This document shows, piece by piece, positions 52,947-62,201 of a stretch of DNA of 64,000 nt. The stretch's first letter is position 1. Every line of letters starts with the position of its first letter. The position numbers and the translations under genes are program-made. The notes under the pieces were generated by a model, which saw only the letters and a list, made by a program, of their open reading frames with translations, ran no database searches and had not been told where the DNA came from. The DNA is taken from positions 806,001 through 870,000 of the forward strand of contig NZ_JAAIVF010000001.1 in NCBI RefSeq assembly GCF_029589495.1, given 5' to 3'. The DNA is from Speluncibacter jeojiensis (GTDB taxonomy: Bacteria > Actinomycetota > Actinomycetes > Mycobacteriales > Mycobacteriaceae).

Positions 52947-53339
52947 ATGCGCCCGTTGATCGGATCGATCCTGGACTGGCTCCGCGCCGGCTACCCTGAC
53001 GGCATCCCGCCCAAGGACTATGTGCCGCTGCTCGCGGTGCTGCGCCGCAAGCTCACCGACGCCGAGGTCCGCGAAGTCGTCGAGATACTCGACGCCGAGA
53101 CGCCCCGCCCCGACGACGCCGCCGGACCGGAGGCACCGCCGACGCCGATCTCCACGGCGGACATCGAGGCCACGATCAGCCAGCTCACCAACGAGGAGCC
53201 GCTCGAGGACGACGTCCGCCGGGTCGCCGCGCGCCTGGCCGCCGGCGGATGGCCGCTGGCCGAGCCGGCGCGGGCCGAGGCGGACCTGGCAGCTTCGGCC
53301 GAGGACGATCCCGTCGATGCCGGGGTGGTGGACCGATGA
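52947..53339 (+). CDS. DUF3349 family protein, first copy
   Basis: A 130-residue soluble protein of the DUF3349 family (M. tuberculosis Rv0543c): SILDWLRAGYPDGIPPKDYV, PLLAVLRRKLTDAEVREVVE, and ISQLTNEEPLEDDVRRVAAR. Helical bundle, function unknown. It overlaps the second copy by four bases (ATGA). An acidic tail of about 20 residues follows the domain. Confidence 0.87.
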   Translation: MRPLIGSILDWLRAGYPDGIPPKDYVPLLAVLRRKLTDAEVREVVEILDAETPRPDDAAGPEAPPTPISTADIEATISQLTNEEPLEDDVRRVAARLAAGGWPLAEPARAEADLAASAEDDPVDAGVVDR

Positions 53340-53659
53340 CGATCCCGCCCTTCCTGAACTCGATCATCGACTGGCTGCGGGCCGGCTACCCCGACGGCGT
53401 CCCCGAGCAGGACTACGTCCCGCTGCTCGCATTGCTCAACCGTCGGCTGACCCACGACGAGGTCCTGACGATCACCGACGAACTCATCCGCGAGGGCGAT
53501 CTGCCGATCGAGAAGGTCGACATCCAGGTGCTGATCACCAAGGTCACCAACGAGATGCCGCTGGAGACCGACGTCAACCGGGTCCGCTCGCACCTGGTGG
53601 CGGGCGGTTGGCCGCTGGCCCAGTCCCCGCATCGCGGGCCGGGACTCGCCGGTGAGTGA
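53336..53659 (+). CDS. DUF3349 family protein, second copy
   Basis: A 107-residue tandem paralogue of the preceding gene: NSIIDWLRAGYPDGVPEQDY, PLLALLNRRLTHDEVLTITD and ITKVTNEMPLETDVNRVRSH. Compared with copy one the loop between the halves is shorter and unlike. ATG at 53336 is translationally coupled to the first copy. It lies directly before menE. Confidence 0.87.
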   Translation: MTIPPFLNSIIDWLRAGYPDGVPEQDYVPLLALLNRRLTHDEVLTITDELIREGDLPIEKVDIQVLITKVTNEMPLETDVNRVRSHLVAGGWPLAQSPHRGPGLAGE

Positions 53660-53662
53660 CGC

Positions 53663-54829
53663 GTGACGACGCTGCACGTGCTGCCGGTCCCCGCCGGCCC
53701 GGCGGTCGTCGAGGTGCTGCCGACCCTGCGCGACCTCCTCGACGGCCGCACGCCCGCGCTGCTGCCGGTGCCCGCGGGTGACGAACGCGAGACCGCTCGC
53801 CTGAGCGTGGCGCTGGCTCCGGGAGAGCCGATCGGCGACGACATCGCACTGGTCGTGGCGACATCCGGAACCACCGGCACGCCGAAGGGCGCGATGCTCA
53901 CAGCGGCGGCACTACACGCCAGCGGCACCGCCACCCACGACCGGCTCGGCGGCCCCGGATCGTGGTTGCTGCCGCTGGCCGCCCATCACATCGCCGGCAT
54001 GCAGGTGCTGCTGCGGAGCGTGCTCGCCGGCACCGATCCGGTGGTCGTGGACGTGTCGGCGGGGTTCGACCCCGCGGTGCTGCCCGCCGCGGTGGCCGCG
54101 ATGAGCTCGGGGCACAAGTACACCTCGCTGGTGCCCACCCAACTGGTCAAGGCGCTCGACGTGCCCGCCGCGGTCGAGGCGCTCGCCGAACTGGACGCGA
54201 TCCTGATCGGCGGCGCCGCCACCCCCGCGGCACTGCAGGCCCGGGCCGCTGCGGCCGGGCTGCGACTGGTCCGCACGTACGGGATGAGCGAGACCTGCGG
54301 CGGGTGCGTGTACGACGGGCTGCCGCTGGACGGCGCCCGGATCCGAGTCGCCGCGGACGTCGCCGGCGGCCCCGGCCGGGTGCTGCTCGGCGGGGACATG
54401 CTCGCCTCCGGCTACCGCGGACTTCCCGACCACCCGGCGTTCGCCGAGCCCGGCTGGTTCCGCACCGACGACGCCGGCACGCTGGCCGACGGGGTGCTGA
54501 CCGTTGCGGGCCGGCTCGACGAGGCGATCTCCACCGGCGGCCTGACGGTGGTACCGCAGGTCGTCGAGGCCGCGCTGGCCGAACACCCGGCGGTGCGCGA
54601 GTGCGCGGTCGTCGGGCTGCCCGACGAGCGACTGGGCCAGAAGGTGGTCGCCGTCGTGGTGCCCGCGTCCGGGGCGACCGTGACGCTGGACGCGCTGCGC
54701 GAGGTCGTGTGCGCGCGCCTGGACCCGACCGCCGCGCCTCGTGAGCTGCACCTGGTCGACGCGCTGCCGCTGCGCGGGCCGGGCAAGGTCGACCGACGCA
54801 CCCTGGCGGACCGTCTCACCCGTGCGTGA
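53663..54829 (+). CDS. menE: o-Succinylbenzoate-CoA ligase MenE
   Basis: Adenylate-forming ligase that activates o-succinylbenzoate for MenB; 388 residues, the short actinobacterial form. Core motifs: VVATSGTTGTPKGAMLT, LIGGAATPAALQ, TYGMSETCGGCVYDG, GWFRTDDAG and the C-terminal catalytic Lys in GPGKVDRRTL. GTG at 53663 lies three bases after the DUF3349 stop, so it belongs to the pitA operon. Confidence 0.94.
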   Translation: MTTLHVLPVPAGPAVVEVLPTLRDLLDGRTPALLPVPAGDERETARLSVALAPGEPIGDDIALVVATSGTTGTPKGAMLTAAALHASGTATHDRLGGPGSWLLPLAAHHIAGMQVLLRSVLAGTDPVVVDVSAGFDPAVLPAAVAAMSSGHKYTSLVPTQLVKALDVPAAVEALAELDAILIGGAATPAALQARAAAAGLRLVRTYGMSETCGGCVYDGLPLDGARIRVAADVAGGPGRVLLGGDMLASGYRGLPDHPAFAEPGWFRTDDAGTLADGVLTVAGRLDEAISTGGLTVVPQVVEAALAEHPAVRECAVVGLPDERLGQKVVAVVVPASGATVTLDALREVVCARLDPTAAPRELHLVDALPLRGPGKVDRRTLADRLTRA

Positions 54830-54857
54830 GTTGCGGGGCCTCGGCTCCGCAACTCAC
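54826..54857 (+). terminator. Terminator overlapping the menE stop codon
   Basis: GTGAGTTGCGG (54826-54836) pairs with CCGCAACTCAC (54847-54857), an 11-bp stem whose left arm includes the menE TGA. Confidence 0.7.
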
Positions 54858-54918
54858 CCACAGGGCATGCAAGCGCGGTGCAAGCGCCGTGCAATCGGGG
54901 TCGGTCAGGCTTGCCGGC

Positions 54919-55883
<965 letters not shown>

Positions 55884-55887
<4 letters not shown>

Positions 55888-56720
55888 CCACCATCGTCGA
55901 ATCCCCTCAGCGCGGCAGCTACGCCGCCCCGAGCACCACCCCCACCGCCCGCACCATCAGCCTCGCCCAGGCGGTCACCCAGACCTTCACGATGGCCTAC
56001 CGCGGACTGCTGAAGGTCAAGCACAATCCCGAGCAGCTGTTCGACGTGGTGATCCAGCCGGTCATCTTCACGCTGATGTTCACCTACATCTTCGGCGGCG
56101 CCATCTCCGGCGACGTCGCGAGCTATCTGCCGGTGATCATCCCGGGCATCCTCGCCCAGACCGTGATCACCACCTCGATCGTCACCGGCACCCAGCTGCG
56201 CGAGGACATGGACAAGGGAGTGTTCGACCGGTTCCGGGCGCTGCCGATCGCCCGGATATCGCCGCTGTCCGGCGCGCTGCTCGCCGACGTCGTGCGGTAC
56301 GCCATCGCCACCGTCATCACGTTCACGATGGGGTACATCATGGGCTACCGCCCCGGTGGCGGCCTCCTCGGCGTGATCGCCGCAGGCGTGCTGGTGATCG
56401 CGTGCGCCTGGGCAATCAGCTGGATCTTCGCCTTCATGGGCGTGGTGATGAGCAAGGCCTCGTCGGTGCAGGGCATCTCGATGCTGGTGCTGTTCCCGTT
56501 GACGTTCATGTCGAACGCGTTCGTCCCGGTCGACACCATGCCGGGCTGGCTGCAGGCGTTCGTCAAGGTCAACCCGGTCTCACATCTGGTCAGCGCGGTG
56601 CGCGAACTCGCCAACAACGGCCACGTCGGCATGGACCTGGTCTGGTCGCTGGTCGGCGCGGCCGTCGTCGTGGCGGTGATGGCACCGCTGACGGTGCGGA
56701 CGTACATGCGCAAGGCGTGA
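55884..56720 (+). CDS. DrrB-type ABC exporter permease
   Basis: A 278-residue ABC-2 permease with six hydrophobic segments and the family signatures RDLLK-like FTMAYRGLLKVKHNPEQL at the N terminus, EDMDKGVFDRFRALPIAR, and FPLTFMSNAFVPVDTMPGWL. It overlaps the ATPase gene by four bases (ATGA). It converges with the Clp N-domain gene, whose stop is four bases away. Confidence 0.92.
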
Positions 56721-56723
56721 CCG

Positions 56724-57434
56724 TCACTCCTGCGGCTTGACCGACTTCAGGATCTCGGTGACGGCGTGCTCGACGGAGTCCTTGTCCAGGCCCGCCTCGG
56801 ACAGGGGCCCGTCGCCGTTCTCGTGCTCGAGCAGCGCGAGCAGGACGTGCTCGGTGCCGACGTAGTTGTGGCCCAGCCGCAGTGCCTCCCGGAAGGTGAG
56901 CTCGAGCGCCTTCTTGGAACCGGGGTCGAACGGGATCAGGGCGGGTATCGAGCCGGCGGCCGGGGGCAGCGCCGCGACCGCGGCCTGCCGGATCTCGTCC
57001 GACTCGATCGCCTGCGCGGCGATGACCCGCAGCGCGAGCGAGTCGGGGTCGCCGAGCAGTCCGAGCACCAGGTGCGCCGGCGTGATCAGGTCGTTGCCGG
57101 CCGTGCGAGCCTGTTCCTGCGCGACAACCACCACGTTCTTCGCCCGCGGGGTGAAGCGACTGAAGCCCTCGTTCGGGTCCATACCTGCTCCTGCGACGAA
57201 TCGTTTCTGCGCCGCCTGCTTGGTGACGCCCATGCTGGTGCCGATGTCGGTCCAGGAGGCACCGGACCGACGGGCCTGGTCGACGAAGTGGCCGATCAGA
57301 TGGTCGGCGACGTCGCCGAGGTGCCCGGCGGCGAGCACCGCGTCGGACAACTGCTCGAGCGGGTCTGCGTGGACGGACTTGATCGCGTCGATCAGGTCGT
57401 CGAGCCTGACGTTCATCTGTGCTGGTGTGTCCAT
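56724..57434 (-). CDS. ATPase-less Clp N-terminal domain protein
   Basis: A 236-residue protein with, at about residues 30-85, a helix-turn-helix-like stretch (SGASWTDIGTSMGVTKQAAQ KRF read continuously), and at 95-236 a Clp N-domain with two repeats (PAHLVLGLLGDPDSLALRVI; GTEHVLLALLEHENGDGPLS). No AAA+ module is present, so it cannot be an unfoldase; DNA binding plus a peptide-binding Clp_N domain suggests a stress-responsive regulator. ATG at 57434 is leaderless: TATCTT lies six bases upstream. Confidence 0.88.
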   Translation of the reverse strand: MDTPAQMNVRLDDLIDAIKSVHADPLEQLSDAVLAAGHLGDVADHLIGHFVDQARRSGASWTDIGTSMGVTKQAAQKRFVAGAGMDPNEGFSRFTPRAKNVVVVAQEQARTAGNDLITPAHLVLGLLGDPDSLALRVIAAQAIESDEIRQAAVAALPPAAGSIPALIPFDPGSKKALELTFREALRLGHNYVGTEHVLLALLEHENGDGPLSEAGLDKDSVEHAVTEILKSVKPQE

Positions 57435-57440
57435 GCCCCG

Positions 57441-57481
57441 AAGATAAGTCAACCCGAGGTTGACGTCAACCATTGGTTGAC
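57441..57481 (-). promoter_or_regulatory. Promoter with two abutting 17-bp palindromic operators
   Basis: GTCAACC-CGA-GGTTGAC (57448-57464) and GTCAACC-ATT-GGTTGAC (57465-57481) lie end to end. On the minus strand the -10 TATCTT (57441-57446) and a -35 TTGACG 17 bases upstream are embedded: the first operator fills the spacer and the second overlaps the -35. Binding would block RNA polymerase. Autoregulation by the Clp N-domain protein, which has its own helix-turn-helix, is the simplest model. Confidence 0.7.
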
Positions 57482-57604
57482 GATGCACCGCCGACAAGGT
57501 CGCAGGTGTGCAACGAACGGACCTAGATCAACACCGGATCGACTTCCCCGGCTAGCCTCTCGAATCTGAACAAGCGTCCACATGAGCGAGCGAAGAGGGG
57601 ATCG

Positions 57605-59194
57605 ATGCGCACCCACCCGACCCGGACCAGACCACCCACCCGGCTGCGCCGGCGACTGGCGGCGGTCGCCGCCGTCGTGCTCGGCTGCGCGCTGGCGCTG
57701 CCCGCCGTGGGTCACGCCGCCCCGCCGAGCGCCGGGATCGGCCCGCTCCACGTAGAGGGAACCTCGTTCGTCGACCGATACGGCCGCACCGTGCTGCTGC
57801 ACGGGGTCAACAACGTCGACAAGGAAGCGCCCTACGTGCAACTCGGCGACGGATTCACCGTCTCCGACGCGGACGCGGCGCTGCTGGCGCAGCACGGCTT
57901 CAACACCGTCCGGCTCGGTACACCCTTCGACGCGCTCATGCCGACCGCGGGCGTCGTCGACACCGGCTTCCTCGACCGGGTCGCAACGGTCGTGGACACC
58001 CTTGCGGCACACGGCATCTACACGCTGCTCGACGACCATCAGGACGGGCTCTCGTCGATCTGGGGCGGCAACGGGTTCCCCGCGTGGTCCATCCATGCCC
58101 GCCCCGCCGCGGGCGAACCGAACCCGGGATTCCCGCTGTACTACGTGATGCCGAGTATGAACGCCGGTTGGGACGAAGTGTGGGACAACACCTACGGGGT
58201 GCTCGACCACCTCGGCGACGCGCTCGGCGCGCTCGCCGCGAAGATGCAGGGCCATCCCGGAGCGCTCGGCATCGAGTTGCTCAACGAGCCGTGGCCCGGC
58301 ACCGCGTTCCCGACCTGCTTCCCGAACGGCTGCCCCGGATTCGACGTGAAATACCAAGCGGCCATGCAGAAACTGACCGATGCGGTGCGCGCGAAGAACG
58401 CCACCCTCCCGGTGTTCTGGGAGCCGAACGTCACCTGGAACGAGACGATGCCCTCGAACCTGGGCGAGCACCCGCCGATCACCACCCCCGGGGTGGTGTT
58501 CGCCCCGCACGACTACTGCATCCCCAGCCAGCTCGCGATCTATCTGAACCTGCCGCCGCAACTGCGGGCCGCCTGCTCGCTGCAGCAGGCCAAGACGTGG
58601 GGCAACATCGACTCGCTGACCCGGCGCACGCACATCCCGACGCTGGTCACCGAATTCGGCGACGGCGACGCGACCGTGCTGCACAACACCATGACCCAGG
58701 CCGACCAACGTTTCATCGGCTGGCAGTACTGGCAGTACACCTCGACCGTCGGGGCCGGCACCGCCAAGCCCGATCCCTTCCTCGGCGACATCGGCAACGA
58801 ACTGGTGCGCACCTATCCGCAGGCGACCGCCGGCACCCCGGGTGCGATGGTGTTCGACTCCGACAACGGCGATTTCGTCTACCGCTACACCCCGCATCCC
58901 TCCCCCATGCCCACCGACATCTACGTCTCGGATCGCCACTACCCGGACGGCTATGTCGTTCACGCCGACGGCGGCACGGTCACCTCGACACCGGGCGCAC
59001 GGGTGGTGACGGTCCGGGCCGACGGCGCCGGTCCGGTCACCGTCCACATCAACCGGCCCGGCTCCCCGGGCGCCACGCTGCCGACGGGACCTGCGGGCAC
59101 AGGGTCGACGGGCACTGGATCAAGGGGACCCTCGTCCGGGCCGACGGGTTCGGCAGGATCCTCATCGGGGTCGCTGAGCCCGTTCGGTTCCTGA
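57605..59194 (+). CDS. Secreted GH5 endoglycoceramidase-like glycosidase
   Basis: A 529-residue secreted glycoside hydrolase family 5 enzyme. A long basic signal peptide ends near VGHAA (residue 39). The TIM barrel carries GIELLNEPWPG (acid/base Glu228) and PTLVTEFGDGD (nucleophile Glu350), with HGVNNVDKEAPYV and LLDDHQDGLSS as in Rhodococcus endoglycoceramidases, which cut glycans from glycosphingolipids. A C-terminal beta-domain and a Gly/Ser/Thr tail follow. ATG at 57605 with GAGGGG upstream. Confidence 0.88.
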   Translation: MRTHPTRTRPPTRLRRRLAAVAAVVLGCALALPAVGHAAPPSAGIGPLHVEGTSFVDRYGRTVLLHGVNNVDKEAPYVQLGDGFTVSDADAALLAQHGFNTVRLGTPFDALMPTAGVVDTGFLDRVATVVDTLAAHGIYTLLDDHQDGLSSIWGGNGFPAWSIHARPAAGEPNPGFPLYYVMPSMNAGWDEVWDNTYGVLDHLGDALGALAAKMQGHPGALGIELLNEPWPGTAFPTCFPNGCPGFDVKYQAAMQKLTDAVRAKNATLPVFWEPNVTWNETMPSNLGEHPPITTPGVVFAPHDYCIPSQLAIYLNLPPQLRAACSLQQAKTWGNIDSLTRRTHIPTLVTEFGDGDATVLHNTMTQADQRFIGWQYWQYTSTVGAGTAKPDPFLGDIGNELVRTYPQATAGTPGAMVFDSDNGDFVYRYTPHPSPMPTDIYVSDRHYPDGYVVHADGGTVTSTPGARVVTVRADGAGPVTVHINRPGSPGATLPTGPAGTGSTGTGSRGPSSGPTGSAGSSSGSLSPFGS

Positions 59195-59221
59195 GCGGGT
59201 TTCATCGGACCCGACCGGATT

Positions 59222-59258
59222 GCTGTGGCGCTCATCGACTCCCGTTGAGCGCCACAGC
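59222..59258. terminator. Bidirectional terminator between convergent genes
   Basis: A 13-bp perfect stem (59222-59234 with 59246-59258); the left arm contains the stop codon of the phosphatase-like gene on the minus strand, and the hairpin also follows the GH5 gene. Confidence 0.75.
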
Positions 59259-60965
59259 GTCGGTCAGGAACCGAAGACCGGTGAGGAACCCCGTCGTCGC
59301 GCCGCCGCCCGACACCGGCAGGACCGGCGTGCGCTCGGCCCGGACCGCCTGCAGGGACGTCGGGTTCAGCCCCAGCAGTGACAGGATCGTCGGCGCGATG
59401 GAGGTGGTCTCGACCGGCTCGGCACCGGTGCCGTGGCGGCTCACCCCCGCGCCCACGACGACGATCGGCACGTTGCGGTCGTCCGCGCTCGCACCGCCGT
59501 GCTCGGCGATCTTGCTCTTCCCTCCGGTGTAGACCACGCCGGGTCGGGCAACCGCGAACACGTCGGGTACCCGCGGGTCCGACACGGAGGTGCCGAAGAA
59601 GGCCGCCGCGTCCGCTCCCGCGTGAATGCTCGAGGTCCCCGATGCGGCCGCCCGCACCGGTCGCCCGTTGATGTCGGTGCCGCTACCGCTGTGATCCCTC
59701 AGGTACTTCGCGGCGAAGTCCGCGGCGGACTGCGAGTGGTCGGAGAGCCACAGGATCATCGCGTCGTCGTCGACGGAGTGTGCCACCAGTGGCGCGGCAC
59801 CCCGATGGACTGCGGCCCAGGCCACGTCGAGTCCGTCGATGATGGGCTTGTCGTCGATCCGCTCGAGCGTGCTCGGATCGATCGGCGACTGACCGTGCTT
59901 CGCCGACAGGATCACGGTGGTGTCGTCGGCGTGGTGCTGCCGGTCGAGTTCGGACACGATGCGGCCGATCTGCGAATCGACGAAGTCGAGCGCCGAGGCC
60001 AGCAGCGGACCCGGGTCGCCGCCCGGCAGGTAGCCACCGGCCTTGCCGTCCGAGGTGGGCAGCTTCTGGGCGGTCGAGACCGATTGGAAGTTCATGCCGA
60101 AGATCGCCGGCTCGCCGGTCTGCCGGGTGCGCGCGTGGCCGTACCCGTCGATCTCGTTGAGCACCGCCCGGACCTTGTACCCGTCGTACTGCTGGGTCTT
60201 CGCGTTGTCCTTGGTCCAGTCGGTACCGGGTGCCGCGCCGGCCGCCTGACTGTTGATCTCCGGGGTGAACAGGTCGTCGATGCTCGGGGTGGCCCCGCCC
60301 GGGCCGTTGAGGATCTCGTATACCGGGTGCTTGTCGGACCACGCGGTGTGCAGGCCCGCCTGCTTGGCGACCTGGAAGACCGTGTTGACCTGGAGGTAGT
60401 CGCCCGGGCTGACCGGTGTGCAGGTCGTCGGGTCGACCGGGAGCTTGGCGGGGTCGATGACGGTGGACGGGTTGCCTGTCATCGACAGGACCGATCCGGG
60501 CAGTCCCGAAAGGCCCTGTCCCGCATCGATCTCCTTCGAGTTCTTGTCCATGTCCTCGGTCAGATCGACCTCGGCGCCCGGCTCGGCGTGGGCGCACGAG
60601 GTGGTTCCCGCCGGCAGCAGCGCCCGGTTGTAGGCGTCGTCGTAGTAGATGCCGGTGGTCTTCGGGTTGCCTCCGGTGAGCTGGGCGACGGTGCCGGGGA
60701 AGGAGTCCGACGGCACCGGGGTCTGCGCCCGGGTGAAGTCGACGCCGCGGGCGACCAGCCGTGCCAGCGCGGAGCCCGGATGCCGGGAAACGTACTTCGT
60801 CAGGTCGCTCTGGTGCAGGCCGTCGACCGAGATCAGCAGCACGTGCTTCGAGTGACCCGGCGCCGGCGGCGGCGCTGCGGCGGCGACGCTACCGGTGAAT
60901 GCGGTGCCCGCCAGCAGGACCGCGGCACCCACCGCGGCCCTGCAGGCGATCTGACTGCGCGACAT
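59232..60965 (-). CDS. Secreted alkaline-phosphatase-superfamily hydrolase
   Basis: A 577-residue secreted metal-dependent phosphodiesterase or phosphatase of the nucleotide pyrophosphatase type. A signal peptide (about 1-31, ending VAAAA) precedes HVLLISVDGLHQSDL (metal Asp), TPVPSDSFPGTVAQLTGGNP (nucleophile Ser/Thr region), ILSAKHGQSPI and KIAEHGGASADDRN (metal His). ATG at 60965. The substrate is unknown; a role in scavenging phosphate from phosphodiesters is plausible. Confidence 0.88.
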   Translation of the reverse strand: MSRSQIACRAAVGAAVLLAGTAFTGSVAAAAPPPAPGHSKHVLLISVDGLHQSDLTKYVSRHPGSALARLVARGVDFTRAQTPVPSDSFPGTVAQLTGGNPKTTGIYYDDAYNRALLPAGTTSCAHAEPGAEVDLTEDMDKNSKEIDAGQGLSGLPGSVLSMTGNPSTVIDPAKLPVDPTTCTPVSPGDYLQVNTVFQVAKQAGLHTAWSDKHPVYEILNGPGGATPSIDDLFTPEINSQAAGAAPGTDWTKDNAKTQQYDGYKVRAVLNEIDGYGHARTRQTGEPAIFGMNFQSVSTAQKLPTSDGKAGGYLPGGDPGPLLASALDFVDSQIGRIVSELDRQHHADDTTVILSAKHGQSPIDPSTLERIDDKPIIDGLDVAWAAVHRGAAPLVAHSVDDDAMILWLSDHSQSAADFAAKYLRDHSGSGTDINGRPVRAAASGTSSIHAGADAAAFFGTSVSDPRVPDVFAVARPGVVYTGGKSKIAEHGGASADDRNVPIVVVGAGVSRHGTGAEPVETTSIAPTILSLLGLNPTSLQAVRAERTPVLPVSGGGATTGFLTGLRFLTDAVALNGSR

Positions 60966-61124
60966 GACATCCCCTGTTCGACACCGGACACTCGCCGGTG
61001 GTGGAGACAGCGCACCGCGACAATGTCAACGGCAACGCGTTCCCTCACGTCGTCGCCCTGAACATCGGGGGTCCGTCCGGTGAAATCGAGCTGTGAGTTC
61101 GCCGAACGGTCACGACGGCGCAGG

Positions 61125-62171
61125 TCAGGGTGCGCCGGTGACGTTCGCGATCGCCCACGGCGTGGACTCGAGCGCCGCCGAAGACGGAACTCCGGGCGGA
61201 GTCGCTTCGGGGGCCGAGGCGAGGTCGGCGTCGGGGCTGTCCGCGACGAGCATCTGGTCGCCGGAGGCAGACCATGCCTGCTCGAACCGGTCGATCGGCA
61301 CCTCCTCCTGGTTTCCGTTGGGGGAGCCCGGATCCGAGAGGATCACCACCCCGCGGTCGTGGTCGATGCCGGCGACGACCAGTGCGTGATCGGATCCGTG
61401 CCCGGAGTCGTGTTCCTCGCCCCAGATGTCGCCGGCGTGGACCATCGCGATCACCCCGTAGCCGTCGTCGAGCTTGGCCTCGAGGTCGGCCATCGAACTG
61501 GACTGCAGGTGGCACGGCACACCCTGGTCCTGCATCAGCGTCTGCATGTCCTGCCAACTCATCCCGTTCTCGGGATGGTTCGGGTCGAACAGCCCCAATT
61601 CGACCGCCCGGTCCACCAGCTGCTGCGGATCGTGCACGTCCAGCCCGGTGTACTCCGAGACGACCTGCGCGATCGAACTCGGTCCGCAGTAGCCGTCGGT
61701 CTCCTGGAAGAACCAGTCGTTCGTCCACGCGTGCGGATTGCCGTCCACCCCACTGTCGGTAGTGTGTCCGCCATCGGGACCCAGGTCGGGGAGATGGTCG
61801 CTGCCGGGAACGGCGAAGTGGTCGCCGAGGTTCGTCCACGCCTGCGGATCCATCGGGTCGAGGCTCGCCGCCGGCTCGTGCACGGGAACCGGCTGGTGCT
61901 GCGGATCCGATTGCAGCCCGGCGTGGTCGGGACCGGAGTGGCCGGTACCGACGGGATCGACACCAACGGGATCGGCCGTGTCATCCCGGCCGTCGAGCAG
62001 GTTCTCGAACCCGTGGATCAGGTCGTCGAAGATCGCCGGGCCCAGCCCACCGTCGACCGCGTCGAGCGCCTCGCCCATGTGCCCCATCACGCCGGCGTCC
62101 TCACCGGCGTGGAGTTGGTCGCCGTCGTGATGGGTGTCGGTGAGCTCGTCGTGCCCGGTCCCGAAGTCCAT
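61125..62171 (-). CDS. C39-type cysteine peptidase with long acidic N-terminal region
   Basis: A 348-residue protein. Residues 1-145 are Asp/Gly/His-rich and low in complexity; residues 150-310 form a papain-like C39 domain with Cys162 (DGYCGPSSIAQVV), His262 (GSDHALVVAGID) and Asp280 (ILSDPGSP). No signal peptide or ABC transporter is attached, so this is not a classic bacteriocin exporter. It follows the EF-hand-like protein gene by 30 bases, and its N terminus shares that gene's Asp/His-rich composition. Confidence 0.8.
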   Translation of the reverse strand: MDFGTGHDELTDTHHDGDQLHAGEDAGVMGHMGEALDAVDGGLGPAIFDDLIHGFENLLDGRDDTADPVGVDPVGTGHSGPDHAGLQSDPQHQPVPVHEPAASLDPMDPQAWTNLGDHFAVPGSDHLPDLGPDGGHTTDSGVDGNPHAWTNDWFFQETDGYCGPSSIAQVVSEYTGLDVHDPQQLVDRAVELGLFDPNHPENGMSWQDMQTLMQDQGVPCHLQSSSMADLEAKLDDGYGVIAMVHAGDIWGEEHDSGHGSDHALVVAGIDHDRGVVILSDPGSPNGNQEEVPIDRFEQAWSASGDQMLVADSPDADLASAPEATPPGVPSSAALESTPWAIANVTGAP

Positions 62172-62201
62172 GTGGGTGTCCTCGTCTGTCGTTCGGGGGG
62201 A

